From: Rhodococcoides fascians NBRC 12155 = LMG 3623
GTDB lineage: Bacteria; Actinomycetota; Actinomycetes; Mycobacteriales; Mycobacteriaceae
NCBI RefSeq assembly: GCF_001894785.1
Contig: NZ_BCWW01000003.1
Span: forward strand, 434,001-498,000
Direction: 5' to 3'
Length of the DNA: 64,000 bases
The first letter of the stretch is position 1. Each line of letters opens with the position of its first letter. A model generated the notes under the pieces. It was given only the letters and a program-made list of their open reading frames with translations. It was not told the origin of the DNA and did no database searches. A program made the position numbers and the translations under genes. Positions 34,248 through 43,377 of this stretch are shown in pieces.

Positions 34248-34547
34248 TCAGACTGCGGCGGAACCGGTGACCAAGCCGAACGTGGTCTCGGCTCCACGCC
34301 GGCCCAGCGCCGAACCCCACACCGAGTACACCGCGTCAGTCGTCGTGGACTGCTCGACGTCGCGCCCCTCGGCGACAGTGATCAGCGTGCGGGAGAGCTC
34401 GAACAGACTTACCCGGTGATTCTTCGCCGTGGTGAACAACTCGTCGATGGCGTCGGCCACCGAGCCGCCGTGGATCCCGATGAGCACTCCGGTCGCGATG
34501 TCGACGTCGGTACGAGAGGCGGGTGAATCGGGCAGTCTGTCGGTCAT
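34248..34547 (-). CDS. ANTAR-domain RNA-binding antiterminator protein
   Basis: 99 residues from the ATG at 34547, which is preceded by GAGGAAAAAG. The body (DVDIATGVLIGIHGGSVADAIDELFTTAKNHRVSLFELSRTL) matches the three-helix ANTAR domain that binds paired hexanucleotide hairpins in mRNA. No sensor domain (GAF or PAS) is attached, unlike many ANTAR regulators, so the input must come from another protein or none. No dual-hairpin target was recognised nearby. Confidence 0.75.
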   Translation of the reverse strand: MTDRLPDSPASRTDVDIATGVLIGIHGGSVADAIDELFTTAKNHRVSLFELSRTLITVAEGRDVEQSTTTDAVYSVWGSALGRRGAETTFGLVTGSAAV

Positions 34548-34635
34548 CTTTTTCCTCGAGATGGTGTTGTCGGTGCGGATGACCGAGTGGATTCTGCGTC
34601 GAGCGGGCTTCACTGTCTCACACCGACATGACTTT

Positions 34636-35220
34636 TCATACAGTCGGTTTCGCGCGGACGTGCATGCGCTCGCCCTGAGGTCCGAACAAGCTCAGCAGCT
34701 CGACCGGTCGGTTGCCGACAGCGCCGAACCAGTGCGGTACCCGGGTGTCGAATTCGGCGGCCTCACCGGCCTTCATCGTCAGATCGTGTTCGCCGAGAAT
34801 AAGTCTCAGGGTGCCGTCGAGAACGTAGAACCACTCGTATCCTTCGTGCACTCGTGGGCGCGGCTCCTTGTCGTCCGGACGAATCAGCAGTTTGAAGGCC
34901 TGCAGTCCGCCGGGGCGGAGCGTCAGCGGAAGGATGGTGACGTTCTCGCGCACCGTGGCTGTGGTGCGTACTCGGGGATCGGCGACGGGGGGAGTCGTCA
35001 CCAGATCGTCGAGTGCCATCTGATGCGCTCGCGCGATCGGCCACAGTAATTCGAGACTGGGTTTGCGGTCACCGGATTCGAGCCGCGAGAGCGTGCTGAT
35101 CGAGATGCCGGTGGTCTCGGACAGTGCGGCGAGGGTGGTGTTCTTCTCCATTCGGATGCGCTTGAGGCGGGGGCCGAGGCCGGCGATGAGCTCGTCGAGG
35201 GTGGTTTCTGCGTCCGTCAT
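34636..35220 (-). CDS. XRE-family regulator with cupin domain
   Basis: 194 residues: an N-terminal XRE helix-turn-helix (RLKRIRMEKNTTLAALSETTGISISTLSRLESGDRKPS) and a C-terminal cupin (HEGYEWFYVLDGTLRLILGEHDLTMKAGEAAEFDTRVPHWFG). Proteins of this build often sense small molecules such as polyamines or amino acids and repress neighbouring catabolic genes. No such gene lies beside it; the divergent neighbour is a membrane protein. The divergent region holds TTGC-N7-GCAA, a possible operator. Confidence 0.88.
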   Translation of the reverse strand: MTDAETTLDELIAGLGPRLKRIRMEKNTTLAALSETTGISISTLSRLESGDRKPSLELLWPIARAHQMALDDLVTTPPVADPRVRTTATVRENVTILPLTLRPGGLQAFKLLIRPDDKEPRPRVHEGYEWFYVLDGTLRLILGEHDLTMKAGEAAEFDTRVPHWFGAVGNRPVELLSLFGPQGERMHVRAKPTV

Positions 35221-35227
35221 CGATCCA

Positions 35228-35242
35228 TTGCAGTTTCGGCAA
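35228..35242. promoter_or_regulatory. TTGC-N7-GCAA inverted repeat upstream of the XRE-cupin gene
   Basis: TTGCAGTTTCGGCAA lies 8 bp before the regulator start, next to a TTGACAAATT-like -35 on the minus strand. Possible autoregulatory site. Confidence 0.3.
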
Positions 35243-35332
35243 ACGAATTTGTCAAGTCGCTCCCATGCGGCGCGCGGGAATGCAGAGGCGAAAACAGCCC
35301 GGAGGCGACGGCGGGAAGCTCATACTCGGTTC

Positions 35333-36457
35333 ATGATCGCTCGTCCGGGGCACCCGCAACGTACCGGCGTGGTCCGCGATGCCTACGGCAGTTCCGCGTC
35401 CGAGGCCTTCATGGTGGTGGCCATTGCCACGATTCTGGTCACCAGGGCGTATTTGGAGCTCACGCACTACCCGCAGGTCGGTGGCAAGTCGCTGCACATC
35501 GCGCACGCTCTGTACGGCGGGGCGGCGATGATGCTGGCTCTGCTGATCGGGTGGATGTTCATCGGGTTCGGCGTTCGGGTCTTCACCGTGGTGCTCGGCG
35601 GAATCGGGTTCGGGTTGTTTCTCGACGAGGTCGGCAAGTTCGTCACCAAGGACAACGATTACTTCTACGGCCCGTCGTCGGAGATCATGTACGTCCTGGT
35701 GGTGCTGCTGTTGGTGTTCAGCAGGATCGTGCGGGAGTTCCGCAGGCCGTCGCGGGACGAGTCGCTGGCGAATGCGGCCGCGATCGCCGCGGATGGCGTC
35801 GCGCACGGTCTTCCCGAGCATCGGCGCGACTGGGCGCTGCGGATGGTTGCGCGAGCGGAGTCGGACGGAGCCGACCCGGACACCGTAGCCGGAATCAGAT
35901 TGTTGCTCGGCACCTGCCGCCGGTCGACATCGCGTACCCACTCGATGCGCCAGTTCGTTCCACGGCTGATTCCCGCGTTCTTCACCAGTCCCCGTTGGGT
36001 TCCCGTCGTCGGCTGGGGACTGGTCCTGATCTCCGGGGCGGGAGTCGTGTTCGGGATCGTCGAGCTCGTCCTGGGTGACCTGCTCATCGATCGCCGAGAC
36101 CTGACGATCGACGTCGACAGGATGGGCATCGCCAGCGGCATCCTGTTCGTCAGTGCCTGCATCACTTTCGCCACGGCGCTGCCGGCGATGCTGCGGTTGC
36201 GAACGGACGGTCCCGTGTGGCCGTTGCGCACTCTCCGCGTGTCCGCACTGGTGTTCACGTTGCTCAACGCGCTCGTGGATTTCGCCCAGGAGGGGTTCGC
36301 TGCGCTGGGAAATGTAGCGGTCGGTCTGTTCGCGCTCGCGGTCATCTCGCACCGCATCACCGTCCGAGCCGACGAAATAGCCGGTACTACGGAATCGGTT
36401 GCACTGCAGGAGGATCGAGACTCCGATTGCTCTCGAACCGTCGAACCACGCCGCTGA
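35333..36457 (+). CDS. Multi-pass membrane protein of unknown function
   Basis: 374 residues from the ATG at 35333; the open frame upstream belongs to the divergent promoter region. About eight hydrophobic helices occur in two blocks: four early helices (around AFMVVAIATILVTRAY to EIMYVLVVLLLVF), a soluble basic middle, then four more from WVPVVGWGLVLISGAGVVF. A central helix carries FLDEVGKFVTKDNDYFYGP with polar and acidic residues that could line a channel or active site. The 3' end overlaps the convergent pseudouridine synthase gene by 71 bp. I do not recognise the family. Confidence 0.78.
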   Translation: MIARPGHPQRTGVVRDAYGSSASEAFMVVAIATILVTRAYLELTHYPQVGGKSLHIAHALYGGAAMMLALLIGWMFIGFGVRVFTVVLGGIGFGLFLDEVGKFVTKDNDYFYGPSSEIMYVLVVLLLVFSRIVREFRRPSRDESLANAAAIAADGVAHGLPEHRRDWALRMVARAESDGADPDTVAGIRLLLGTCRRSTSRTHSMRQFVPRLIPAFFTSPRWVPVVGWGLVLISGAGVVFGIVELVLGDLLIDRRDLTIDVDRMGIASGILFVSACITFATALPAMLRLRTDGPVWPLRTLRVSALVFTLLNALVDFAQEGFAALGNVAVGLFALAVISHRITVRADEIAGTTESVALQEDRDSDCSRTVEPRR

Positions 36458-37301
36458 GCGGATCGACGAACTCGATGGAGCGAGCCAGTAGGCGGAGCGG
36501 ATCGGAGTAGTCGTCGTCGGCGACCTCGCGGAACGACGGGTAGAAGTTGTCGCCCACGATCGGGATTCCCAGCGAGCACAGATGAACCCGAAGTTGATGC
36601 GTCTTCCCGGTGCGCGGGTGCAGCCGATATCGACCGTACGATCCGAGAGTGTCGACCAGTTCGACGCGTGTCTCGGCATTGGGCTCGCCCGGTACCTCTC
36701 GCGCCTGAAGAACGCCGCGTTCCTTGACGATTCGACTGTGCACTGTCAGTGGGAAGTCGACATTCTGGGAGAGTGGGGCAATTGCCTCGTACTGCTTGGT
36801 GACCGTGCGCTGAGCGAACATCTCCTGATACGGCCGGCGCGCCTGCCGCTGCGCGGTGAACACCAGGACACCCGCGGTGAGTCGATCCAGTCGGTGAGCA
36901 GGGCTCAACTCGGGGAGATCGAATTGTCGTCGCAGCAGAACCAACGCCGAGCGTGCGATGTACGCGCCTCGCGGCGTCGTGGCGAGGAAGTGCGGCTTGT
37001 CCACCACGAGCAGGTTCTCGTCGCGGTGCAGCACATCGAGGGAGAACGGCACGGCCGATTCCACCGGTGGGTCACGGTAGAGGTAGATATCCGCACGCGG
37101 GCCGGCGATCGTCGACGGGTCGATCGGTACGCCCGCTGCATCGACGACCTCCCCGCCGGACACCTTCTCGGTCAGCCTGGCCGCATCCTGCGGGAAGCGG
37201 GCACACAGATATTCGAGCACCGTTGCGCCGGTCGCGACGTCGGGCATCCGCACCCTGGTGGGGTCGAGGCCGTCGCGCAACGGAAGTGGGGCGGCAGGCA
37301 T
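36387..37301 (-). CDS. RluA-family pseudouridine synthase
   Basis: 304 residues from the ATG at 37301 (MPAAPLPLRDGLDPTRVRMP). The active-site segment SPAHRLDRLTAGVLVFT holds the catalytic aspartate (HRLDRLT). RLHPRTGKTHQLRVHLCSLGIPIVGD near the C-terminus is the RluA signature (usually TGRTHQIRVH). An S4-like domain is not evident. It isomerises uridine in rRNA or tRNA; the target base is unknown. The gene end overlaps the convergent membrane protein gene by 71 bp, and a terminator lies upstream of its start. Confidence 0.92.
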   Translation of the reverse strand: MPAAPLPLRDGLDPTRVRMPDVATGATVLEYLCARFPQDAARLTEKVSGGEVVDAAGVPIDPSTIAGPRADIYLYRDPPVESAVPFSLDVLHRDENLLVVDKPHFLATTPRGAYIARSALVLLRRQFDLPELSPAHRLDRLTAGVLVFTAQRQARRPYQEMFAQRTVTKQYEAIAPLSQNVDFPLTVHSRIVKERGVLQAREVPGEPNAETRVELVDTLGSYGRYRLHPRTGKTHQLRVHLCSLGIPIVGDNFYPSFREVADDDYSDPLRLLARSIEFVDPLSGVVRRFESNRSLDPPAVQPIP

Positions 37302-37331
37302 GCAACGACTGTAATCGGTGCACGCATGGAA

Positions 37332-37362
37332 ACACCCCGGTCGGAATTCCCGACCGGGGTGT
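37332..37362. terminator. Terminator after the oxidoreductase gene
   Basis: ACACCCCGGTCGG, loop AATTC, CCGACCGGGGTGT, then TTCCATG on the minus strand. A 13-bp stem after the minus-strand oxidoreductase stop; the likely end of that transcript. Confidence 0.8.
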
Positions 37363-37393
37363 GGACTGCGGTGACGCGCCGTGCCGGCCCGAC

Positions 37394-38389
<996 letters not shown>

Positions 38390-38400
38390 GGTGTTTCCTC

Positions 38401-38826
38401 TTACTCGTCTTCGGTGACGGTGACGGTGACGTCGATGTTGCCGCGGGTGGCGTTGGAGTACGGGCAGACCTGATGTGCCTTGTCGGCCAGTGCCTGTGCG
38501 TTCTCGCGGCTGAGGTTGGGCAGAGTCACCTCGAGGGTGACTGCGAGCTGGAAGCCGCCTTGGTCGTTCGGGCCGATGTCGACGCGAGCGCCGACAGCCG
38601 AATCGGTGACGTCGGCCTTGTCCTGACGCGCCACCATCTGCAGTGCGGAGTGGAAGCACGCGGCGTAGCCGGCTGCGAACAGCTGCTCGGGGTTGGTGCC
38701 GTTTCCGCTGCCGCCCATGGCCTCCGGGATGGCGAGATCGAGGTCGAGACGTCCGTCGGACGTGCGGGCGTGGCCGTTACGGCCTTCGCCGGTGGCGAGT
38801 GCCTCTGCGGTGTAGATGGTTTTCAT
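38401..38826 (-). CDS. ohr: Organic hydroperoxide resistance peroxidase (Ohr)
   Basis: 141 residues of the OsmC/Ohr fold with the two redox cysteines in GYAACFHSALQ and VCPYSNATRGN. The N-terminus MKTIYTAEALATGEGRNGHARTSDG is typical of Ohr. It reduces organic and fatty-acid hydroperoxides using dihydrolipoamide-type thiols. The start overlaps the ohrR stop (ATGA), so regulator and enzyme are one transcript. Confidence 0.96.
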   Translation of the reverse strand: MKTIYTAEALATGEGRNGHARTSDGRLDLDLAIPEAMGGSGNGTNPEQLFAAGYAACFHSALQMVARQDKADVTDSAVGARVDIGPNDQGGFQLAVTLEVTLPNLSRENAQALADKAHQVCPYSNATRGNIDVTVTVTEDE

Positions 38827-39281
38827 GATTCTCCTTCTGTCGTGCGCGAATCGGTGTGATGGAGAGCGCTCGTCAACGCGTCGAGCGATTCTTTGAGCTT
38901 GACGAGATCGCCGACGTCCATGCCGGTCTTCTCGGCCAACTTGCGCGGGATGTCGAGTGCCTCAGCGCGTAAGGCGCTTCCGGTCTCGGTGAGATGGATC
39001 TCGACGCGGCGCTCGTCGCTGCTCAGGCGTCGACGCTCGATGAAGCCGAGCCCTTCGAGTCGCTTGAGCATCGGCGAGAGCGTGCCGGTGTCGAGATCGA
39101 GTTCGGCACAGATGTCCTTGACGCCGCGCCCGTCCTTCTCCCACAGCACCAGCAGAACCAGGTACTGCGGGTACGTGACACCCAACTTGTCGAGCATCGG
39201 GCGATACACCGCGGTGGTAGCCCGCGATGCGGAGTACAGCGCGAAGCACACCTGACGATCGAGTGCGAGTTCGTTGGTCAC
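38823..39281 (-). CDS. ohrR: OhrR-type MarR repressor
   Basis: 152 residues with a MarR winged helix (TLSPMLKRLEGLGFIERRRLSSDERRVEIHLT). The reactive cysteine is in the N-terminal segment DRQVCFALYSASRATT, the position of the peroxide-sensing residue in OhrR. Oxidation of that cysteine releases DNA and turns on ohr. The region upstream carries GCGCAC..GTGCGC and TTGTGCGCAA, likely the operator. Confidence 0.93.
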   Translation of the reverse strand: MTNELALDRQVCFALYSASRATTAVYRPMLDKLGVTYPQYLVLLVLWEKDGRGVKDICAELDLDTGTLSPMLKRLEGLGFIERRRLSSDERRVEIHLTETGSALRAEALDIPRKLAEKTGMDVGDLVKLKESLDALTSALHHTDSRTTEGES

Positions 39282-39291
39282 GAGAAGAACG

Positions 39292-39317
39292 GTAGCGCAC
39301 GTTTAAGTTGTGCGCAA
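39292..39317. promoter_or_regulatory. Candidate OhrR operator
   Basis: The palindrome TTGTGCGCAA (39308-39317), with a related half-site TAGCGCAC and an AT-rich GTTTAA centre between them, 11-36 bp before ohrR. It is placed and sized like known OhrR operators. Confidence 0.5.
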
Positions 39318-39329
39318 CCTATCCGCCCG

Positions 39330-39373
39330 ATGTGAGTGGAACTTCGTAGCCTGCTACGAAGTGCCACTCACAT
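39330..39373. repeat. REP-like long palindrome, copy 1 (after the siderophore-binding gene)
   Basis: Two 21-base arms (ATGTGAGTGGAACTTCGTAG...) with a 2-base centre and one mismatch, starting 5 bp after the minus-strand siderophore-binding gene. It shares GTGAG(T/C)GGAACTTCGTAGC with the element at 40486. It may serve as a terminator. Confidence 0.8.
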
Positions 39374-39378
39374 GGGGG

Positions 39379-40431
39379 TCAGCTTTGCAGAGCGTTTCTC
39401 AGGCCGTCGAGCACGATGGTCGCCGCTGTGGGGCCGGCGTTGAGGTACCACGGGTCGTCGTCGACGCGCACGATGTGGTTCTGCGTTGCCGCGCTCATCC
39501 CGGTCCACAATGGATTGGTGGTGTACGACGCAGCGCTCGAATCGGCTCTCGCGTCCTGGCTGGAGACGAATACCCAGTCGGCGTTCGCCAACTGGATCTC
39601 TTCCTCGCTGAAGTCTTGCGAGGTCTTGTCGAATTGCTGGCTGGGCGGGCGCGCCAGACCGGCGTCCGAGGCGATGAATCCGGCGAAGGATGCGACGCCG
39701 AACACGCGTGCCCGGTCTGCGGTGAAGCGGACGAACGACACCGTCGGAGCACCCTCGGACCCGCCGCCGTTGGAGACCGAATCACCCAGTGCGCGAGCGT
39801 CGGACGCGAATGTGTCCAGGAACCCCTGCGCCTGCTCGGTGCGTCCCAGTGCATCCGCGAGAAGAAGGAAGTCCTGCTTCCAGTTCACGCCGGTGCCCTC
39901 GGTCAATACGGTCGGCGCGATGGCCGACAGCGTCGGGTAGATGTCTTCCGAGCCGGTCTTGTTGGCCAGGATGAGGTCGGGTTCGGCGGCGGCGACGGCC
40001 TCGATGTCGACGCTCTGGCGGTTGCCCAGATCTGCCATCTGCGTCAGTTGGTCCGCGTACTGGGGGAACGAGAAGCTGATGTAGTCGGGCACCAGATCGG
40101 CTCCGTCGCCATAGGCGGCACCGGTGGGGATCACGCCCAGGGTCAATGCGGCGTCGAGCTGGCCGGTGGCGATCACCACGATCTTCTTCGGTTCGGCGGG
40201 GATGTCGGTGGATCCGCCGAAATGCCCGACGGTGCGCGGGAACTCGCCGTCGGCGGCACCCGAACCCATGCCGTCGGGAATGTCGGTGGGGCCCGGTGCG
40301 TCCGATGCCGCGTCGGTGCTGGAGGTGGGAGGGGTGGCGGTGCTCGGCGTCTGCCCGCCGCTGTCGCCGCACGCGACGGTGGTCAGAGCTGCGACTGCGA
40401 CGAGGGCAGTGACGACGAGCAGACGTTTCAC
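39379..40431 (-). CDS. Fe3+-siderophore ABC transporter binding lipoprotein
   Basis: 350 residues from the GTG at 40431 (VKRLLVVTALVAVAALTTVAC); the lipobox TVAC gives Cys about 21, and AAAGAGAT lies just upstream. A Ser/Thr/Pro-rich linker precedes a two-lobe FhuD/FepB-like domain (EPKKIVVIATGQLDAALTLGVIPTGAAYG, EAVAAAEPDLILANKTG). It should bind a ferric siderophore outside the membrane. No permease or ATPase gene is adjacent, so it must use a transporter encoded elsewhere. Palindromic repeats flank the gene on both sides. Confidence 0.92.
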   Translation of the reverse strand: MKRLLVVTALVAVAALTTVACGDSGGQTPSTATPPTSSTDAASDAPGPTDIPDGMGSGAADGEFPRTVGHFGGSTDIPAEPKKIVVIATGQLDAALTLGVIPTGAAYGDGADLVPDYISFSFPQYADQLTQMADLGNRQSVDIEAVAAAEPDLILANKTGSEDIYPTLSAIAPTVLTEGTGVNWKQDFLLLADALGRTEQAQGFLDTFASDARALGDSVSNGGGSEGAPTVSFVRFTADRARVFGVASFAGFIASDAGLARPPSQQFDKTSQDFSEEEIQLANADWVFVSSQDARADSSAASYTTNPLWTGMSAATQNHIVRVDDDPWYLNAGPTAATIVLDGLRNALQS

Positions 40432-40485
40432 TTCGATCTCTTTCACCGAGCGGGCATGGATAGGTAACCCTAGCCTGGCGACCAC

Positions 40486-40525
40486 GTGAGCGGAACTTCG
40501 TAGCAGGGGTCGAAGTTCCGCTCAC
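40486..40525. repeat. REP-like long palindrome, copy 2 (after metE)
   Basis: A perfect 15-bp stem GTGAGCGGAACTTCG with a 10-base loop TAGCAGGGGT, 6 bp after the minus-strand metE stop. Closely related in sequence and placement to the element at 39330. Confidence 0.8.
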
Positions 40526-40531
40526 ATGGGG

Positions 40532-42799
40532 TCAGCGCAGCGCTGCCGCGGCCAGCACCATGTTTCTCAACGACTGCTCGACCTCGGCCGGGCCCCGTGT
40601 CTTCAGTCCGCAGTCCGGATTGACCCAGAGCCGTTCGAGGGGAACTGCCTCGGCCGCTGCGCGGAGCGACTCGGTGATCTCGGCGACCGTCGGAACTCGC
40701 GGCGAATGGATGTCGTAGACACCGGGTCCCACGTCGAGTGCGAAGCCGACCGCAGTGAGGTCGTCGAGCACCTCCATGCGCGAGCGTGCGGCCTCGATGG
40801 ACGTCACGTCGGCGTCCAGGGCGACGATGGCGTCGATGACCTCACCGAACTCGGAATAGCACAGGTGCGTGTGGATCTGTGTCGCGTCGTCGACGCCGGA
40901 CGTCGCGATCCGAAACGAGCGGACGGCCCAATCCAGATACGCTGCAGTATCTTTCGAGCGCAGCGGTAGCAGTTCGCGGAGCGCGGGCTCGTCCACCTGG
41001 ACGACGCGGATCCCCGCCGACTCCAGGTCGATCGTCTCGTCTCGAATCGCCGAGGCGATCTGAGCTGCCGACTCGGCCGCCGGGATGTCGTCTCGGACGA
41101 ACGACCACGCGAGAATGGTCACCGGGCCGGTCAGCATGCCCTTGACCGGTTTGTCGGTCAGTGACTGCGCGTACGTCGCCCACTCCACCGTCATCGGTGC
41201 CGGGCGCGAGACGTCGCCGTACAGGATCGGTGGTCGCACGCACCGTGACCCGTACGACTGCACCCAGCCGTTGGCGGTCACGACGAATCCGTCGAGTTGC
41301 TCGGCGAAGTACTGCACCATGTCGTTTCGTTCGGGCTCGCCGTGGACGAGCACGTCCAACCCCAGACGCTCCTGCAGTGCAACGACATCGGCGATCTCCG
41401 CACGCATCTGCCGCACGTACTCCGCCTCGTCGACGGTGCCGCTGCGCAGCGCCGCCCGCGCGCGGCGGATCGTGCTCGTCTGTGGGAAGGAGCCGATGGT
41501 CGTCGTCGGCAGAACAGGGAGCGAGAGATGCTCGGACTGCACGATGCGGCGGACGTCTCCTGGGCTGCGGTCACGGCCGGCAGCGCTGGTCACGCGCGTA
41601 CGGATTGCCGGATCGTGCAACCGTGCATCGTGTCTCCGCGACTCCAGAGCCGCGCGGGCCGACTCGAATCGGTCCGACACGAATCGATCGGTTTCCCCGG
41701 CTGTTCCGCCCTGGAGTGCGCGCGCGAGCACCGAGACCTCGGTGATCTTCTCGTTCCCGAACGCCAGCCACGACCGCAGTGTCGGTTCGAGCTGAGGTTC
41801 GGCGTCCAACGAATAGGGAACGTGGAGCAGCGAGCACGACGACGACACCGCCACTGCGCGCGCATGTCTGCCGACCTCGTACAGTGTCTCGAGCGCGGCG
41901 TCGAGATCGGTGCGCCAGACATTGCGTCCGTCGACGACGCCGGCCACGACGAGCATCGTCGAGGTAGCGCGAGTAGCTGCAAGTTGCTCGGCCACACCAG
42001 GAACGGTCAGATCGACGGCCAGGCCCTCGATCCCGGTGGACGCCACTGCGGGCAGCGCGTCGCCCAGGTCGCCGAAGTAGGACGCCAGCAGAATGGCCGG
42101 GCGGGTCTGCGAGGCTGCGAGTTGCTCGAAGCATCGGGTCGCCGCTGCGACGGTCTCGTCGTCGAGATCGCGCACCAGCGCCGGTTCGTCGATCTGGACC
42201 CACTCGGCTCCGGCTGCGGCGAGGAGTTCGAGCAGACGGTCGTAGAGCGGTATCAGTTCGTCCACCCGTCCCAGCAGCGAATCGGAGGAGCCGACGGACT
42301 TGGACAGCAACAGGAAGGTGACCGGTCCGATGATCACCGGACGTGCCGGGATCCCCAGTGCACGAGCCTCGTTCACCTCGCCGAGCACCTTGTCCGGGTG
42401 CAGGGAGAACGTGGTCTCCGGCGAGATCTCGGGCACGAGGTAGTGGTAATTGGTGTCGAACCATTTGGTCATTTCGAGCGGGACGATGGTCTCGGTGCCG
42501 CGGGCGGCGGCGAAGTACCGATCGAGTTCACCTTCGACCGCCTCGACTCGCGGTGGCAACGCTCCGAGGAGGGCCGCAGTGTCGAGCATTTGGTCGTAGT
42601 ACGAAAAGGTGTTCACCGGAACGGAATCGAGCCTGGCTGCGAGTGTGTGCCAATCGTTCTCGCGAAGATTCTTCGCGACCGATTCGAGGGCCTCGGCGTC
42701 GATCTTTCCGGCCCAATAGGATTCGACGGCTTTCTTCAGTTCTCGGTTGGGTCCGATGCGAGCCGAACCGAGCACGGTGGCGGTGAAATCGTTGTTCAC
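40532..42799 (-). CDS. metE: Cobalamin-independent methionine synthase
   Basis: 755 residues from a GTG. The N-terminal half ([26 protein letters not shown]) and C-terminal catalytic half ([28 protein letters not shown]) are both complete. Zinc ligands lie in [11 protein letters not shown], a conserved glutamate region and [10 protein letters not shown]. It methylates homocysteine with 5-methyltetrahydrofolate polyglutamate, without B12. A cobalamin riboswitch upstream on the same strand explains its regulation: expression should drop when B12 is available and MetH can work. Confidence 0.97.
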   Translation of the reverse strand: MNNDFTATVLGSARIGPNRELKKAVESYWAGKIDAEALESVAKNLRENDWHTLAARLDSVPVNTFSYYDQMLDTAALLGALPPRVEAVEGELDRYFAAARGTETIVPLEMTKWFDTNYHYLVPEISPETTFSLHPDKVLGEVNEARALGIPARPVIIGPVTFLLLSKSVGSSDSLLGRVDELIPLYDRLLELLAAAGAEWVQIDEPALVRDLDDETVAAATRCFEQLAASQTRPAILLASYFGDLGDALPAVASTGIEGLAVDLTVPGVAEQLAATRATSTMLVVAGVVDGRNVWRTDLDAALETLYEVGRHARAVAVSSSCSLLHVPYSLDAEPQLEPTLRSWLAFGNEKITEVSVLARALQGGTAGETDRFVSDRFESARAALESRRHDARLHDPAIRTRVTSAAGRDRSPGDVRRIVQSEHLSLPVLPTTTIGSFPQTSTIRRARAALRSGTVDEAEYVRQMRAEIADVVALQERLGLDVLVHGEPERNDMVQYFAEQLDGFVVTANGWVQSYGSRCVRPPILYGDVSRPAPMTVEWATYAQSLTDKPVKGMLTGPVTILAWSFVRDDIPAAESAAQIASAIRDETIDLESAGIRVVQVDEPALRELLPLRSKDTAAYLDWAVRSFRIATSGVDDATQIHTHLCYSEFGEVIDAIVALDADVTSIEAARSRMEVLDDLTAVGFALDVGPGVYDIHSPRVPTVAEITESLRAAAEAVPLERLWVNPDCGLKTRGPAEVEQSLRNMVLAAAALR

Positions 42800-42939
42800 A
42801 GTTGATCTCCAGGGTGACTACACGTGGGTGGTGCACCGTCTTCACGGGCGCGCAGATCCCGGTGAGCCCTGACCACAGCCATACCAGGGTTACGCGCCCA
42901 TTCCACGAGGCGGTGAACCGCTGCACACGGCGTGCACAG

Positions 42940-43190
42940 CACAGAGGGCAGGTATTCGGACTTGCAGGCGCGCGGACGAAGAGCCCACTCCTACTGGCCG
43001 TCGCTTCCCGAAGAGGCTTCTTCAGTGCGTGATGACGGTGGTCGTTCCTGCATACCGCTGCGGGACAGTCCCGGATTCTCACCGGGTTCCCTCTCGCGAT
43101 GCGCCGTGACTGCACGCACCGCTCGACGCCGAGGTGAACTTCGGGGCTCCTCATGACCACCTGGCGAACCGACTGCAGGGACGAGCATAG
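42940..43190 (-). ncRNA. Cobalamin riboswitch controlling metE
   Basis: Read on the minus strand, it shows the conserved core GGGAACCCGGTGAGAATCC, then GGGACTGTCCCGCAGCGGTA (B12-box type), and a 3' part with GCAAGTCCGAATACCTGCC. These are the J6-3 and flanking helices of the AdoCbl class. It ends about 140 nt before the metE GTG; the intervening leader (with hairpin GCGGT/ACCGC) is the expression platform, probably sequestering the ribosome site. Boundaries are approximate. Confidence 0.92.
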
Positions 43191-43224
43191 ATGCATCGCG
43201 GGAGAGTCTGTTACGGTGCTCTTC

Positions 43225-43293
43225 ATGCAGCGCACGTATTTCTGGTTTAGCAGGCCGGCCCCGGGTGGGTCAGCCAGCGACGCCATGCGCTGA
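43225..43293 (+). CDS. Aromatic amino acid leader peptide before aroG
   Basis: A 22-codon ORF (MQRTYFWFSRPAPGGSASD...) with the run Tyr-Phe-Trp-Phe at codons 5-8. It lies 85 bp before the DAHP synthase gene. CAGGCCGGC directly after the aromatic codons (43251-43259) can pair with GCCGGCCTG (43351-43359) just before the aroG ribosome site. Competing stems are GGGTCAGC/GCTGACCC (43267-43296) and CGAGCCGG/CCGGCTCG (43306-43328). This is the design of a ribosome-mediated attenuator. A leader before the DAHP synthase gene is known in corynebacteria; the details here are my reading. Confidence 0.82.
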   Translation: MQRTYFWFSRPAPGGSASDAMR

Positions 43294-43377
43294 CCCTCCA
43301 CCCCACGAGCCGGATACAGACCGGCTCGAAGTGCGCGTGGAGCATGCGGAGCCGGCCTGGGAACAGGAAACCCTCTC

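Noticed and set aside
41297..42805. A 502-codon plus-strand frame opposite metE
   Set aside because: It is the shadow of metE, which has all zinc-ligand motifs on the minus strand.
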